DNA of 35,438 nucleotides, from positions 1-35,438 of the forward strand of contig JANQSF010000089.1 in NCBI GenBank assembly GCA_028284155.1. Reading direction: 5' to 3'. Under the pieces are notes generated by a model that worked only from the letters and a program-made list of their open reading frames with translations, was not told where the DNA came from and made no database searches. The translations under genes were made by a program, and so were the position numbers. The stretch is from Phycisphaeraceae bacterium. Lineage in GTDB: Bacteria; Planctomycetota; Phycisphaerae; Phycisphaerales; Phycisphaeraceae. Shown here piece after piece: positions 6,857 through 14,225 of the stretch. Each line of letters starts with the position of its first letter. The first letter of the stretch is position 1.

Positions 6857-7974
6857 GCACTGAGGAACGACCCATCGACGGCCTGAGCAGCGACACACGC
6901 ATCCTCATCCAGGCGCGTCCACTGCCCGAGGGGCGGCCGCTAACGGAAGAGCAGGTCGGCGAAGTCAGGGGCGACTACGTCAAGTACGCGCGGGAGAACG
7001 GCATCTTCGATGCGGCGGTGGAAAGTCAGATCGGTCTTGAGAAGGGCACGATCAACCGCATGCGGACGAAGCAGGCGGACAGCTCCGAGGCCGAGGCCGT
7101 CGTCCGCAAGCTCAATGACTGGATGGAGCGGGACGCACGTCAACGCCGGGCGTCCATGCCGATGGACTACGTTCCGACGAATCTGGCCGAACAGATGCGG
7201 GCCATCGCCATGACAGCGCACGCCACGACGGCGATGGCCGCGTTGGTCGTGCCGTCAGGCTGCGGCAAGACGATGGTGTTAGAGGTTCTGGCTGAACGCA
7301 TGGGCGGGGCGTACCTGTATTGCGACGAGACATTGACGCAGATTCAGTTCCTGAAGTCGGTGTCGCGGGCGGTTGGCAACCATCGCCCGTTCAACTCCAT
7401 GGCCAAGGGGATGCGGGGAATCGTCGAACGGCTGGTCGGAACGAACCGTCCGTTGCTACTAGACGAAGCGCACCTGCTCAAGCGCAAGTGCTTCCCGTTG
7501 ATCCGGTCGATCCACGATCAGGCCGAGATCGCCATCGTCATGGCCGGCACACATGAGATCATCGACCGGATCAGCGACCAGGCAAACGCGTGTGGCCAAC
7601 TATCGTCGAGGTGCCTGCGGTTTAATGCGATGGAGCATATCTACAACGCCGAGTCACCCAACCCGGCGCGAGGCCGTGCGGCCCATCGGCCGCTGTTCAG
7701 TCGGGAAGAAGTGAAGGCCATGTTCGATAGGGCGGCGGTGTGCTTCGACCGCGACGCCTTCGAGTTGGTCTGGGGCATCGCGTGTCTGCCTGGTCATGGC
7801 TGCCTGAGAACGGCCCGACGCGTCGTACAACTTGTCCGCCAGCGCTATGCCGATCAGACGATCGAACCATCGATGATTCGCTGGGCACTGCCGCTTCTGT
7901 TCGGTGATCAGGGTCGCTACCTGATCCGGCTCGCCGAACGCCACGTCGAGACTTGTGGGCCGCGTGCAGCCTAA
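6853..7974 (+). CDS. MuB-like AAA ATPase (transposition target selector)
   Basis: 373 residues. The N-terminal region has a helix-turn-helix (AAVESQIGLEKGTINRMR) followed by a helical linker, matching the layout of MuB. The ATPase core has Walker A PSGCGKT at 134-140 (Lys139) and Walker B LLLDEAH with Asp204 and Glu205. A sensor-like MAGTHEIIDRI segment follows. Proteins of this type bind target DNA as ATP-dependent filaments and hand it to the transposase, stimulating strand transfer. TniB of Tn5053-type elements is a close alternative name. The HTH-AAA layout and the absence of TniQ or TnsD nearby favour MuB. Confidence 0.9.
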   Translation: MSTEERPIDGLSSDTRILIQARPLPEGRPLTEEQVGEVRGDYVKYARENGIFDAAVESQIGLEKGTINRMRTKQADSSEAEAVVRKLNDWMERDARQRRASMPMDYVPTNLAEQMRAIAMTAHATTAMAALVVPSGCGKTMVLEVLAERMGGAYLYCDETLTQIQFLKSVSRAVGNHRPFNSMAKGMRGIVERLVGTNRPLLLDEAHLLKRKCFPLIRSIHDQAEIAIVMAGTHEIIDRISDQANACGQLSSRCLRFNAMEHIYNAESPNPARGRAAHRPLFSREEVKAMFDRAAVCFDRDAFELVWGIACLPGHGCLRTARRVVQLVRQRYADQTIEPSMIRWALPLLFGDQGRYLIRLAERHVETCGPRAA

Positions 7975-8149
7975 GAGCGCGCGGTCTCGTATCACTTGCA
8001 CTTCTTCGTAGAAGTCCATCCAGTTTTCAACGAACCGCCGTCATAGGCCCACAAGCCGCGCCGAGGTTGCGCCGAGCGCCGACCTTCGATCGGCCTTGGA
8101 GCGCGGTACGGGCCGTTCGTTGGTCAAGGTGCACCCATTTCTCGATGAC

Positions 8150-8440
8150 GTTTGGGACTTTCGGTTTCCGGCCGTTCTGGCAGTTTGGGACTTTTGGTCT
8201 TGAGACGTAAGCCTTTGAATCCCTTGGATTCCCGCCGAATCCCTGGAAATCCCGCTTCATTGTCACCAATTGACACCTATTGCCGCACATTGACACACAG
8301 CGCGTTGCCAACTGTCGCCGCCACGTTGCACTCGCAGGAGTTATCGCCCCCGACCGATAACGCGGGGCGGTTGTCAACACGCTTGAGGCAGCAATCCGTC
8401 ATAAGCGTCGCTCAACAAGACAGTTGTCGCCTGACTTGAC
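8150..8440. repeat. Cluster of degenerate repeats, probable right end of the Mu-like element
   Basis: The gap 7975-8599 holds no supported gene. It contains a 16-bp direct repeat with one mismatch (GTTTGGGACTTTCGGT at 8150-8165; second copy 8183-8198) and a run of AATCCC motifs (8218-8252). About ten copies of a TTGnCRC-like motif follow, at about 8259, 8268, 8278, 8288, 8302, 8309, 8324, 8340, 8369 and 8422. The first four are spaced 9-10 bp apart. Arrays of this kind bind transposase at the ends of Mu/Tn7/Tn5053-type elements. No matching inverted array was recognised on the left. Confidence 0.45.
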
Positions 8441-8599
8441 GTTCGGGGTTCATTCGGCCTAACCTACACCGAACAAGATGTGCGTGAATCTTTTGAGCCG
8501 CGATCGAGAATGTGTCGAAGCCAAGACGCGGGCTGACGCAAGATGGCCGCTACATGTGGGGGCCACGTCGGCACGCGACTCAACCAAGGCGACCAGGCC

Positions 8600-9373
8600 A
8601 TGACCATTCCCATGCTCAAAGTCGGACCCGGCGGCGACTACGTGACTAGCTACGTGGCGCGTGGGGCGCAGCTTGAACGGCAACCGCTGTCGGCCGCCGG
8701 AACGAGCAGCGATACAGACACGGCCGGCTCGTTCGCGGGTTATCACGGAGGGTTCGGCCGCGGCGGTGACGGCGAGTCTGATAATGAGCGGTCGCGTTCG
8801 GCGATGCGCGATGTGCCGCGTGACGACTGCTACGAGCACGACGCGGGCGAAAGCGCGGGGGTTTACGACCGGCCGACGCCGCGGCCAATCGGGAAGCGCC
8901 GACGCGGGTCGGTGGTTGCGTTGCCGTTGACGCCCGACCCTGAGTTGGCGACGGTGAATCAGCCGCACCTCGTTGCGCAGGCGATGCGCGTCTACGCCGC
9001 GATGCTCGAAGCCACGGCTCAGTCGGCTGACAAGGAACGTGACGCTCAAACGCCGACGGGCCAAGTCAACTCTGCACACACCAATCGCCTTTCCGTCTCG
9101 CCCGATTCGATTTGCGCATCGACTGACTCACCCGTCCCCTCCGTCCCCTACGAGGACACACGACATGCCGCCGATGAACCTGACGCCGAAGCAGATGCGT
9201 ATCCTGACGCTGATCCGCGACCACCGTCTCGCGTACGGCTATTCGCCGACGATGCAGGAGTTGGCCGACGAACTCGGCGTCAGCAAGGTCACCGTGTTCG
9301 AACACGTCGAGGCGCTGATCAAAAAAGGCGCGCTCGAACGCGACCCCAACAAGGCTCGCTCTTTACAGCTTAG
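8600..9373 (+). CDS. Hypothetical protein overlapping the start of lexA
   Basis: A frame of 257 residues with the high G/C third-position bias of local genes up to about 9060. It includes a PTPRPIGKRRRGSVVALPLT segment and HLVAQAMRVYAAMLEATAQS. The first part is Gly/Asp/Arg-rich and looks disordered. I do not recognise a family. The last 209 bases overlap lexA in another frame and look non-coding there (Arg/Asp-rich), so the true gene may end earlier through a frameshift or the overlap may be real. A longer start at 8543 exists; ATG 8600 has AAGG 11 bases upstream. If real, it probably forms an operon with lexA. Confidence 0.4.
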   Translation: MTIPMLKVGPGGDYVTSYVARGAQLERQPLSAAGTSSDTDTAGSFAGYHGGFGRGGDGESDNERSRSAMRDVPRDDCYEHDAGESAGVYDRPTPRPIGKRRRGSVVALPLTPDPELATVNQPHLVAQAMRVYAAMLEATAQSADKERDAQTPTGQVNSAHTNRLSVSPDSICASTDSPVPSVPYEDTRHAADEPDAEADAYPDADPRPPSRVRLFADDAGVGRRTRRQQGHRVRTRRGADQKRRARTRPQQGSLFTA

Positions 9374-9791
9374 CTCCGGCGTCTCGCTGCCCCATGAGGA
9401 GGCGGGCACGAAGCTCCCGCTGGTCGGCACGATCGCGGCCGGCCACCCGATCGAGGCGATCGAGGACCGCGAGTTCCTCGACCTGGAAAACATGTTCACC
9501 CCGCCGCGGCGACGCGGTACGGGCGACGTGTTCGTGTTGAAGGTCAAGGGCGATTCGATGATCGACGAACACATCCGCGACGGCGACTTCGTTATCGTCG
9601 AACGCAAAGCCACAGCCCGCAACGGGCAGACCGTTGTCGCCCTGCTCGACGACGGCGAGGCGACGCTCAAAAAGTTCTACAAAGAACGCGGCCGCGTGCG
9701 GCTCCAGCCGGCCAATGACAACTACGAGCCGATCATCGTCGAAGACTGCACGGTGCAGGGCATCGTGGTGGGGGTGGTGCGTGCGTATTGA
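9165..9791 (+). CDS. lexA: LexA SOS repressor
   Basis: 208 residues, the usual LexA length. The N-terminal winged helix-turn-helix reads SPTMQELADELGVSKVTVFE (27-46). The autocleavage bond Ala92-Gly93 lies in GTIAAGHPIEA. The catalytic dyad is Ser131 (KGDSMIDEHI) and Lys169 (ATLKKF). ATG 9165 is preceded by GAGG at 9152-9155; ATG 9174 is an alternative. Binding of RecA filaments triggers self-cleavage and derepression of DNA-repair genes. The recognition sequence in this lineage cannot be read from the protein. No clear inverted-repeat SOS box was found in front of it. Confidence 0.97.
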   Translation: MPPMNLTPKQMRILTLIRDHRLAYGYSPTMQELADELGVSKVTVFEHVEALIKKGALERDPNKARSLQLSSGVSLPHEEAGTKLPLVGTIAAGHPIEAIEDREFLDLENMFTPPRRRGTGDVFVLKVKGDSMIDEHIRDGDFVIVERKATARNGQTVVALLDDGEATLKKFYKERGRVRLQPANDNYEPIIVEDCTVQGIVVGVVRAY

Positions 9792-9821
9792 GGTGTCGAC
9801 AACATGACGCGCTATGAAGCG

Positions 9822-9859
9822 CCGTTTAGCGGCGTGCCCGCAGGGCCGCCTTCCGACAC
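9822..9859. repeat. 38-bp palindromic repeat, intergenic copy
   Basis: The tract starting CCGTTTAGCGGCGTGCCCGC and ending CTTCCGACAC recurs with one mismatch at 25795-25832, inside dnaE. It contains GCCC-GCA-GGGC and GGCG/CGCC complementary arms. The flanking CGCCG-TTTAG-CGGCG at 9821-9835 adds another hairpin. It fills most of the 111-bp gap between lexA and the next gene. It looks like a REP-type mobile palindrome. Confidence 0.75.
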
Positions 9860-9902
9860 GTCAGTGAACAAGTCGACGTCAAGCAACACGAGGTAATCCA
9901 TT

Positions 9903-10778
9903 ATGATTGCCGAGGAACGGGTCATTACCAATCGCGTGTTCCTGCTCGGCCTGGATGAGCTGTACCGCGAGGCGATGAAGCGTCACGAGCGGGACGAACT
10001 GCTCCGTTGCGCGCGGGAGACCGCCGACGCCCTATCCGTGCCGCCCGCCGACGTACCGATCGAGGGGTACTACACGGAAGACGAGTTGCTGACGGAGTAT
10101 TTCCGCCTCATGCGGGCGTTGCAGCAAGTGCCCAAGGAACGCGAGGCCGAGGTCGCATCGCTCGACGCACTCAAGCGACTGAAGCAGGTTGCGGAGTCGC
10201 CGCTGTTTGGTGAGGCAATGGGTGGAGAATTCCTGTTCGGCGGTGGTCACGATGTGTTGTTTACGGCGTTGGATCAATGTCCGCCGGACGATTGGTCGGT
10301 CGACCGACTGACGCAGGCCGCTTTTCAACTCGTGCTGAAAACAACGGAGTATTCGCTTGTCGCTTTGGCGGCGTTGTCAAAGGACGCCGTGGTGCTGTGC
10401 GCGTTGCGCGAGTCGGTCGTGCTTTACGCCGCTATCGCGCTGGGCTGCCCGCCCGAAGACGAGGAGCCGCAGTACATATGGCGGGTTGACGACGAGCTGA
10501 CGCAGAGGGCTGTCCGTTTCATCGACACGTTCAACGCGCTGTTCGATGAATCGCTTCCGACGCCGTCGCTGGAAAACGCCGAGCGGTATTGGGACGCGTG
10601 GGAGCGTTCGAACGTGGTGGGGCGGTGTGTCCGCATCGGCACAGACATCTACAGCGCCCCCGAGCGTCAGTATCACTGGGCGATCACCTGCGATAATGAA
10701 GGGAAGATGGTCGTTAAGGAGTTCTGGGACACGGAAGTCTGGACGACCGAGCGTTTCCGCGGTGAGCAGTACTTGTGA
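9903..10778 (+). CDS. Hypothetical protein downstream of lexA
   Basis: 291 residues, acidic and mostly helical by composition. There is no signal peptide or membrane segment. I recognise no family. Visible landmarks are a DELYREAMKRHERDELLRCA helix near the start, an EDELLTEYFRLMRALQQVPK helix, and a VALAALSKDAVVLCALRESV hydrophobic helix in the middle. The C-terminus is Trp-rich (YWDAWERSNV, QYHWAITCDN, EFWDTEVWTTERF). ATG 9903 is preceded by GAGG at 9889-9892. It follows lexA on the same strand after a repeat-filled gap and ends 12 bp from the convergent mch gene. Codon bias matches the neighbours, so it is a genuine resident gene. Confidence 0.8.
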   Translation: MIAEERVITNRVFLLGLDELYREAMKRHERDELLRCARETADALSVPPADVPIEGYYTEDELLTEYFRLMRALQQVPKEREAEVASLDALKRLKQVAESPLFGEAMGGEFLFGGGHDVLFTALDQCPPDDWSVDRLTQAAFQLVLKTTEYSLVALAALSKDAVVLCALRESVVLYAAIALGCPPEDEEPQYIWRVDDELTQRAVRFIDTFNALFDESLPTPSLENAERYWDAWERSNVVGRCVRIGTDIYSAPERQYHWAITCDNEGKMVVKEFWDTEVWTTERFRGEQYL

Positions 10779-10790
10779 CCTGACAGACGC

Positions 10791-11741
10791 TCAACCGAAA
10801 AACGACGCGCGCAACACCTCATTGTCAACTTTGCCGAACACCTGCGCCCGGCCGGTCTCCATGTTTTGTATCACGACGGTCGCCGGGCTGAACAGCATCG
10901 GGTCGATCTTGTAGAAGTCGCCGCCGTGCCGTTCGAACACTTTTGCGAACGGTTCGCCATAGTCGGGCGAAGCGCTGGAAGGCAGCCGCTGACCGACGTC
11001 CGTGATCGACTCGTCGTCACCGGTCACGACCAGCGTTACGCGTCCGCCGTAAAGCACGGCGTCATTCGTTCGGCCGATCGCCGCTATGTCGTCGGCCGCG
11101 ACGGGCGGCAGCGGAGCCGTGCCGTAGCCGGCCACGACCCGCTTGAGGTCGAAGCCGAGTTCGTGCAGCTTGTGCAAGGCCGTCTCGACACTCCGCGCGA
11201 CGACCTGCACGCCGCCGGCCAGGCTCGCTGTCGGCGCGACCAGCAGCGTGACCATCCGTGGCGGGACGTTGCACTTGAGCGCGATGTCCTGCACGACCTC
11301 GACGGTCGGCAGCTTGGCCGACTCGAGCACGCCGACCGCGCAGGTCGGGCGTTCGCGGAAACCGATGTCGTCGTATAGCTTCTCTTTGCCGTACGCGGCG
11401 CGCATCGGGCCGGAGCCCATGGCGAAAAATTTCTCGCCCTTGATCTGCCAGCCGGCGTACTGGCTGGCCATGCACGCGGCGACGGGGAAACGCGCGTTGA
11501 CGGCAATCCCCGGAAGTTGCACGTCACCGACTTGCACGGGCACGACTTTTACCGTCGCCAGGTCGGCTTGGCAGACACGGGCCAGCATCACGCCGGCGTC
11601 GATCGTGCCCAACGTCTTGACGCCCGCGTCGATCACGCGCGTCGAGCCGACCAACTTCGGTTCGACGCCAAAGTCGCCTGCCTGCTGGACCAACTCATCA
11701 GCCGCGGCCAGCGCGCGGTCGTTTAGACTCAGGACAGACAT
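10791..11741 (-). CDS. mch: Methenyltetrahydromethanopterin cyclohydrolase
   Basis: 316 residues, full length for the family. The enzyme interconverts 5,10-methenyl-H4MPT and 5-formyl-H4MPT in the cytoplasm, a step of the H4MPT-dependent formaldehyde oxidation route. Family segments seen include DAGVMLARVCQADLATVKVV, VAACMASQYAGWQI, FFAMGSGPMRA and VVAGYGTAPLPPVA. The later conserved segments GRTNDAVLYGGRVTL and DFYKIDPMLFSPA are also present. Its ATG overlaps the end of fhcC by 13 bases, making it the third gene of a coupled ftr-fhcC-mch operon. Confidence 0.97.
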   Translation of the reverse strand: MSVLSLNDRALAAADELVQQAGDFGVEPKLVGSTRVIDAGVKTLGTIDAGVMLARVCQADLATVKVVPVQVGDVQLPGIAVNARFPVAACMASQYAGWQIKGEKFFAMGSGPMRAAYGKEKLYDDIGFRERPTCAVGVLESAKLPTVEVVQDIALKCNVPPRMVTLLVAPTASLAGGVQVVARSVETALHKLHELGFDLKRVVAGYGTAPLPPVAADDIAAIGRTNDAVLYGGRVTLVVTGDDESITDVGQRLPSSASPDYGEPFAKVFERHGGDFYKIDPMLFSPATVVIQNMETGRAQVFGKVDNEVLRASFFG

Positions 11742-12520
11742 TGGATGATCTCGCCGCGGTTCAACTCGAATCGATCTCCGTGCCAGAGTCGCAGACGTGC
11801 GGACGATAGGTCGACTGCGTCGTTCGATGCTTTGCGGTTCAGGAGTGAGGCCGCGCGTCGCACGAGCATGGCAACGGCGGGCATCGCCGACACGGCGATC
11901 GGCTGGTCGCGCGTCGCTTCTGAAAAGTTAGGGCCAGTTACTGCCGGGTTGTCGTCGTACAGACAAATGATCGTGCCGCGGCGCATCTCGAGTCCCGCGT
12001 GATCAACCGGGCCGCGACCGATGACAAGACTGCCCGCCAACATGCGGTACCCCGGGCTTGCGCCGCACTGCCCACCGACCATGATCAGCCCGCGCCGCAT
12101 ACGCAAGCCAACGTGGTCGCCCGCGTTGCCCTCGATGGCGATCGTCCCGCCGGTCATCCCGCGCGGCTGTGAAACGTCCGGCCCGCCGACGCGGTCACCC
12201 GCGTTGCCCGCGACGCGGATCACACCCCCCGACATCGACGCGCCCAGGTCGTGCCCCGCATCGCCTTCAACGCGCAGCTCGCCGCCTGTCATCTGCGCGC
12301 CGAGTCGGTCCAGCGGCGGCGCATCACGCAGGACAACGCAGTCACTCGGCTCGCCCGACACGTCGCACAGCGCGTCGAGTGTCGTGTCAGTCCGCCCGAC
12401 ACGCACGGGCCATTGCTTGACCTGCTCGACGCTGAGTCTGCTGAATCGATCGGGTCGAATAAACGACCCGTCGCGCGTCGGCGGCGCGTCATACTTCCAT
12501 GTGAGGGTGAGCGTACTCAT
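11729..12520 (-). CDS. fhcC: Formylmethanofuran dehydrogenase/formyltransferase-hydrolase subunit C
   Basis: 263 residues with the right-handed beta-helix of the FwdC/FhcC and glutamate-synthase C-terminal type. Repeats such as MTGGELRVEGDAGHDLG, MSGGVIRVAGNAGDRVG and MTGGTIAIEGNAGDHVG stack in the middle. In bacteria FhcC is a structural subunit of the formyltransferase/hydrolase complex that releases formate from formyl-methanofuran. I chose ATG 12520, not a start further upstream: it gives the family N-terminus, follows the strong site GGAGGAGGT, and overlaps the ftr stop as ATGA. FhcA and FhcB, the expected partners, are not in the window. Confidence 0.94.
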   Translation of the reverse strand: MSTLTLTWKYDAPPTRDGSFIRPDRFSRLSVEQVKQWPVRVGRTDTTLDALCDVSGEPSDCVVLRDAPPLDRLGAQMTGGELRVEGDAGHDLGASMSGGVIRVAGNAGDRVGGPDVSQPRGMTGGTIAIEGNAGDHVGLRMRRGLIMVGGQCGASPGYRMLAGSLVIGRGPVDHAGLEMRRGTIICLYDDNPAVTGPNFSEATRDQPIAVSAMPAVAMLVRRAASLLNRKASNDAVDLSSARLRLWHGDRFELNRGEIIQCLS

Positions 12521-13473
12521 GCACCTCCTCCGCTCGTCTTGTGGGAAGTACCGGTTAAATCCGAGCCCGCGAGAATCGGCAGTAAGTTGAACTTGAACTT
12601 GCCCAGCGTCCCCCCGTAGTTGCCCGCGCTGATGGCGATCACGCCGTCGCCGCACGCGGCCTCGACGCCCGCGCGCGTCGCACGTTCGATCGCCGACTCG
12701 GACAGGCCGTTGATCACGACCTCGTACACGCAACCGACGCCCTCGCGCAGCGCGGTCTCGACCCGCCCGCGTAGCGTCGGGCAGTACGCGTCGTTGGTCG
12801 ACGCGAACAGCGCTTTGTATCGCGAGCCGACTTTCGACCCGCTGCGCACGACGCCCCCCGGAAAGGGCGTAATAACGTCCGGCATTGACGCAATCGCATC
12901 GACAGCGCGCGTCGCCGCGTCGAGTGTCGCCCGTTGATCGACGCCGCAGACGAGAAAATTCCCGCCACCGATCGCCTTGGCCGCGCCGATGTCTTCAACG
13001 ACGGTGAATTCGCCATCCATCACCGGGATGCGCCAATGTCGTTGGTCGAGCAGCTTGCTCTTCTGATGGCCGTCGCCGAAGTAGCGCAGCGACTTGCCCA
13101 AGTCGATGCGCGTCGCGTTCTTGTCGTCCGACTCACGCCCGAATTCGGGCAGCCCGTCGTACACAGCCGTCGTCGGGCAGGTCATCAGACACTGGCCCAC
13201 GCGGTTCGACATCGCCTTGGACAGCGCCTTGGCGTTAAACGCAAAGAACATCAGCGCAACACCCGGACGACCGTCCGGCGTATCGCTGGTATCAAGCGCC
13301 GCCTCGATGCCCGCCTCGGCGTCACAGCCGATGACGCTCGTGCCGTAGCCCGTCACCTGTTGCGCCGCGAAGCTGATCCAGTGTTCGTCGATCGCCGTGA
13401 CGATCAGCCGACACGCCCACATGCGGAACGCCTCGGCGAACGTGTCTTCGATAATCGTGCCGCTGATCTCCAT
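12517..13473 (-). CDS. ftr: Formylmethanofuran-tetrahydromethanopterin formyltransferase
   Basis: 318 residues (also called FhcD). The enzyme transfers a formyl group between methanofuran and H4MPT. Recognised family segments are DTFAEAFRMWACRLIVTA, FFAFNAKALSKAM and RVGQCLMTCPTTAVYDGL. FGDGHQKSKLLDQRHWRIPV, VRSGSKVGSRYKALFASTND and VYEVVINGLSE follow. It leads the coupled ftr-fhcC-mch operon. The usual neighbours fhcA and fhcB are absent: the upstream 359 bp is a repeat-bearing intergenic region, then a divergent gene. No promoter was convincingly identified. Confidence 0.97.
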   Translation of the reverse strand: MEISGTIIEDTFAEAFRMWACRLIVTAIDEHWISFAAQQVTGYGTSVIGCDAEAGIEAALDTSDTPDGRPGVALMFFAFNAKALSKAMSNRVGQCLMTCPTTAVYDGLPEFGRESDDKNATRIDLGKSLRYFGDGHQKSKLLDQRHWRIPVMDGEFTVVEDIGAAKAIGGGNFLVCGVDQRATLDAATRAVDAIASMPDVITPFPGGVVRSGSKVGSRYKALFASTNDAYCPTLRGRVETALREGVGCVYEVVINGLSESAIERATRAGVEAACGDGVIAISAGNYGGTLGKFKFNLLPILAGSDLTGTSHKTSGGGA

Positions 13474-13832
13474 GTCGCGGCGATTCTACGCGATCATTAC
13501 GACAGGGGGCGGGAGCCTGACCGGGCGGAAGCGACCGCGGATGACGCGGATCGCGCAGATCGAGAGGGTGTCACAATGACGAATGTCGAACTTCAAATGT
13601 CGAAACAATACCGATGGACTAAGCACGATTGCTAACGAGCGTTTGCCCAAGGCTGAGGTTCATTGTGTCATACGGAATTCGCGATTCATTCGACAATTGG
13701 AACTCGACTTTCGAGACTTTTCGCATCCGTGCAATCCGTGTGATCCGTGGTCAACCTGTATCGCGTACGATGACGTGAGCCGCCCAATCGACATGGCGGC
13801 GCCCCGTGTCTGAACATACAAAGGCGACCGTC
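13474..13832. other. 359-bp divergent intergenic region with short degenerate repeats
   Basis: No gene is supported here. It separates ftr (minus) from the pterin dehydratase (plus) and must hold both promoters, though no consensus pair stands out. It carries three low-complexity clusters typical of non-coding planctomycete DNA. These are CGCGGATGACGCGGATCGCG-like repeats at 13536-13558, AATGTCGAA-type repeats at 13580-13607, and an ATCCGTG triplet repeat (ATCCGTGCAATCCGTGTGAT onward) at 13725-13751. Confidence 0.6.
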
Positions 13833-14198
13833 ATGGCCAAGAAAACCAACGAAACGTACGACGACGACCAGGTCGCGCAGAAACTCGCCGACGAACTGCC
13901 CAACTGGGAATACCGCGACGGCTGGATCCGTCGCAAGTACAAGACGATCGGTTGGCCTTACACGTTGATGGCCGTCAACGCGATCGGCCACATCGCCGAG
14001 GCGGCCTGCCACCACCCCGATCTGTCGGTTTCGTATGCCGAAGTGACAGTCAAACTCCAGACACACTCAGCCGACGGCATCACGGACAACGACTTAGTTC
14101 TGGCCCGCCTGATCGAAGACCACCTGACCTGGCTGCCCGGCGACGACTCGCCCCTTGATGGCTTTGAAGCGGGCATGAAGAAGAAGTGGACGCGGTGA
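13833..14198 (+). CDS. Pterin-4a-carbinolamine dehydratase-like protein
   Basis: 121 residues of the PCD/DCoH family, which dehydrates 4a-hydroxy-pterins. The signature His-His-Pro is in AACHHPDLSVSYAEVTVKL, followed by THSADGITDNDLVLARLIE. ATG 13833 follows AAGG at 13820-13823; a GTG at 13806 would add nine residues. No aromatic amino-acid hydroxylase is nearby. It is instead the first of four plus-strand genes for H4MPT synthesis or C1 transfer. PCD homologues are known in methylotroph H4MPT gene clusters, so a role in making or recycling the methanopterin ring is a reasonable inference. Confidence 0.9.
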   Translation: MAKKTNETYDDDQVAQKLADELPNWEYRDGWIRRKYKTIGWPYTLMAVNAIGHIAEAACHHPDLSVSYAEVTVKLQTHSADGITDNDLVLARLIEDHLTWLPGDDSPLDGFEAGMKKKWTR

Positions 14199-14225
14199 GG
14201 CGCTAAGCGCGTTTCGCGTTCGGTC

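Larger units (their letters stand above)
3895..8440. mobile_element. Minimal Mu-like transposon: repressor, A-type transposase, B-type ATPase
   Basis: A divergent XRE repressor gene, a DDE transposase of the MuA/Mu C-terminal type and a MuB-like AAA ATPase overlapping it by 4 bases form the core. A repeat-rich non-coding tract follows at about 8150-8440. No phage structural, lysis or gam genes are present, so this is a mini-Mu-like transposon or the remnant of a transposable phage. The right boundary is set at the end of the repeat cluster. The left boundary was not found and may lie further left, in 3088-3895. No target duplication could be identified. Confidence 0.55.

Noticed and set aside
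6254..6908. Long minus-strand frames opposite the transposase C-terminus
   Set aside because: They are antisense to a conserved coding region with no start signal or family motif.
4709..7974. Tn7/CAST-type transposon (TnsB-TnsC) with possible CRISPR guidance
   Set aside because: There is no TniQ/TnsD, no TnsA, no Cas gene and no CRISPR repeats. The HTH-AAA protein and the divergent XRE repressor fit Mu better.
8150..8440. Iteron-type replication origin
   Set aside because: No replication initiator gene is nearby, and the repeats sit where a Mu-like element should end.
8470..8484. A CGAAC-AAGAT-GTGCG motif upstream of lexA as an SOS box
   Set aside because: The half-sites are not fully complementary, the spacer is five bases, and it lies almost 700 bp from the lexA start. 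It is too weak to call.
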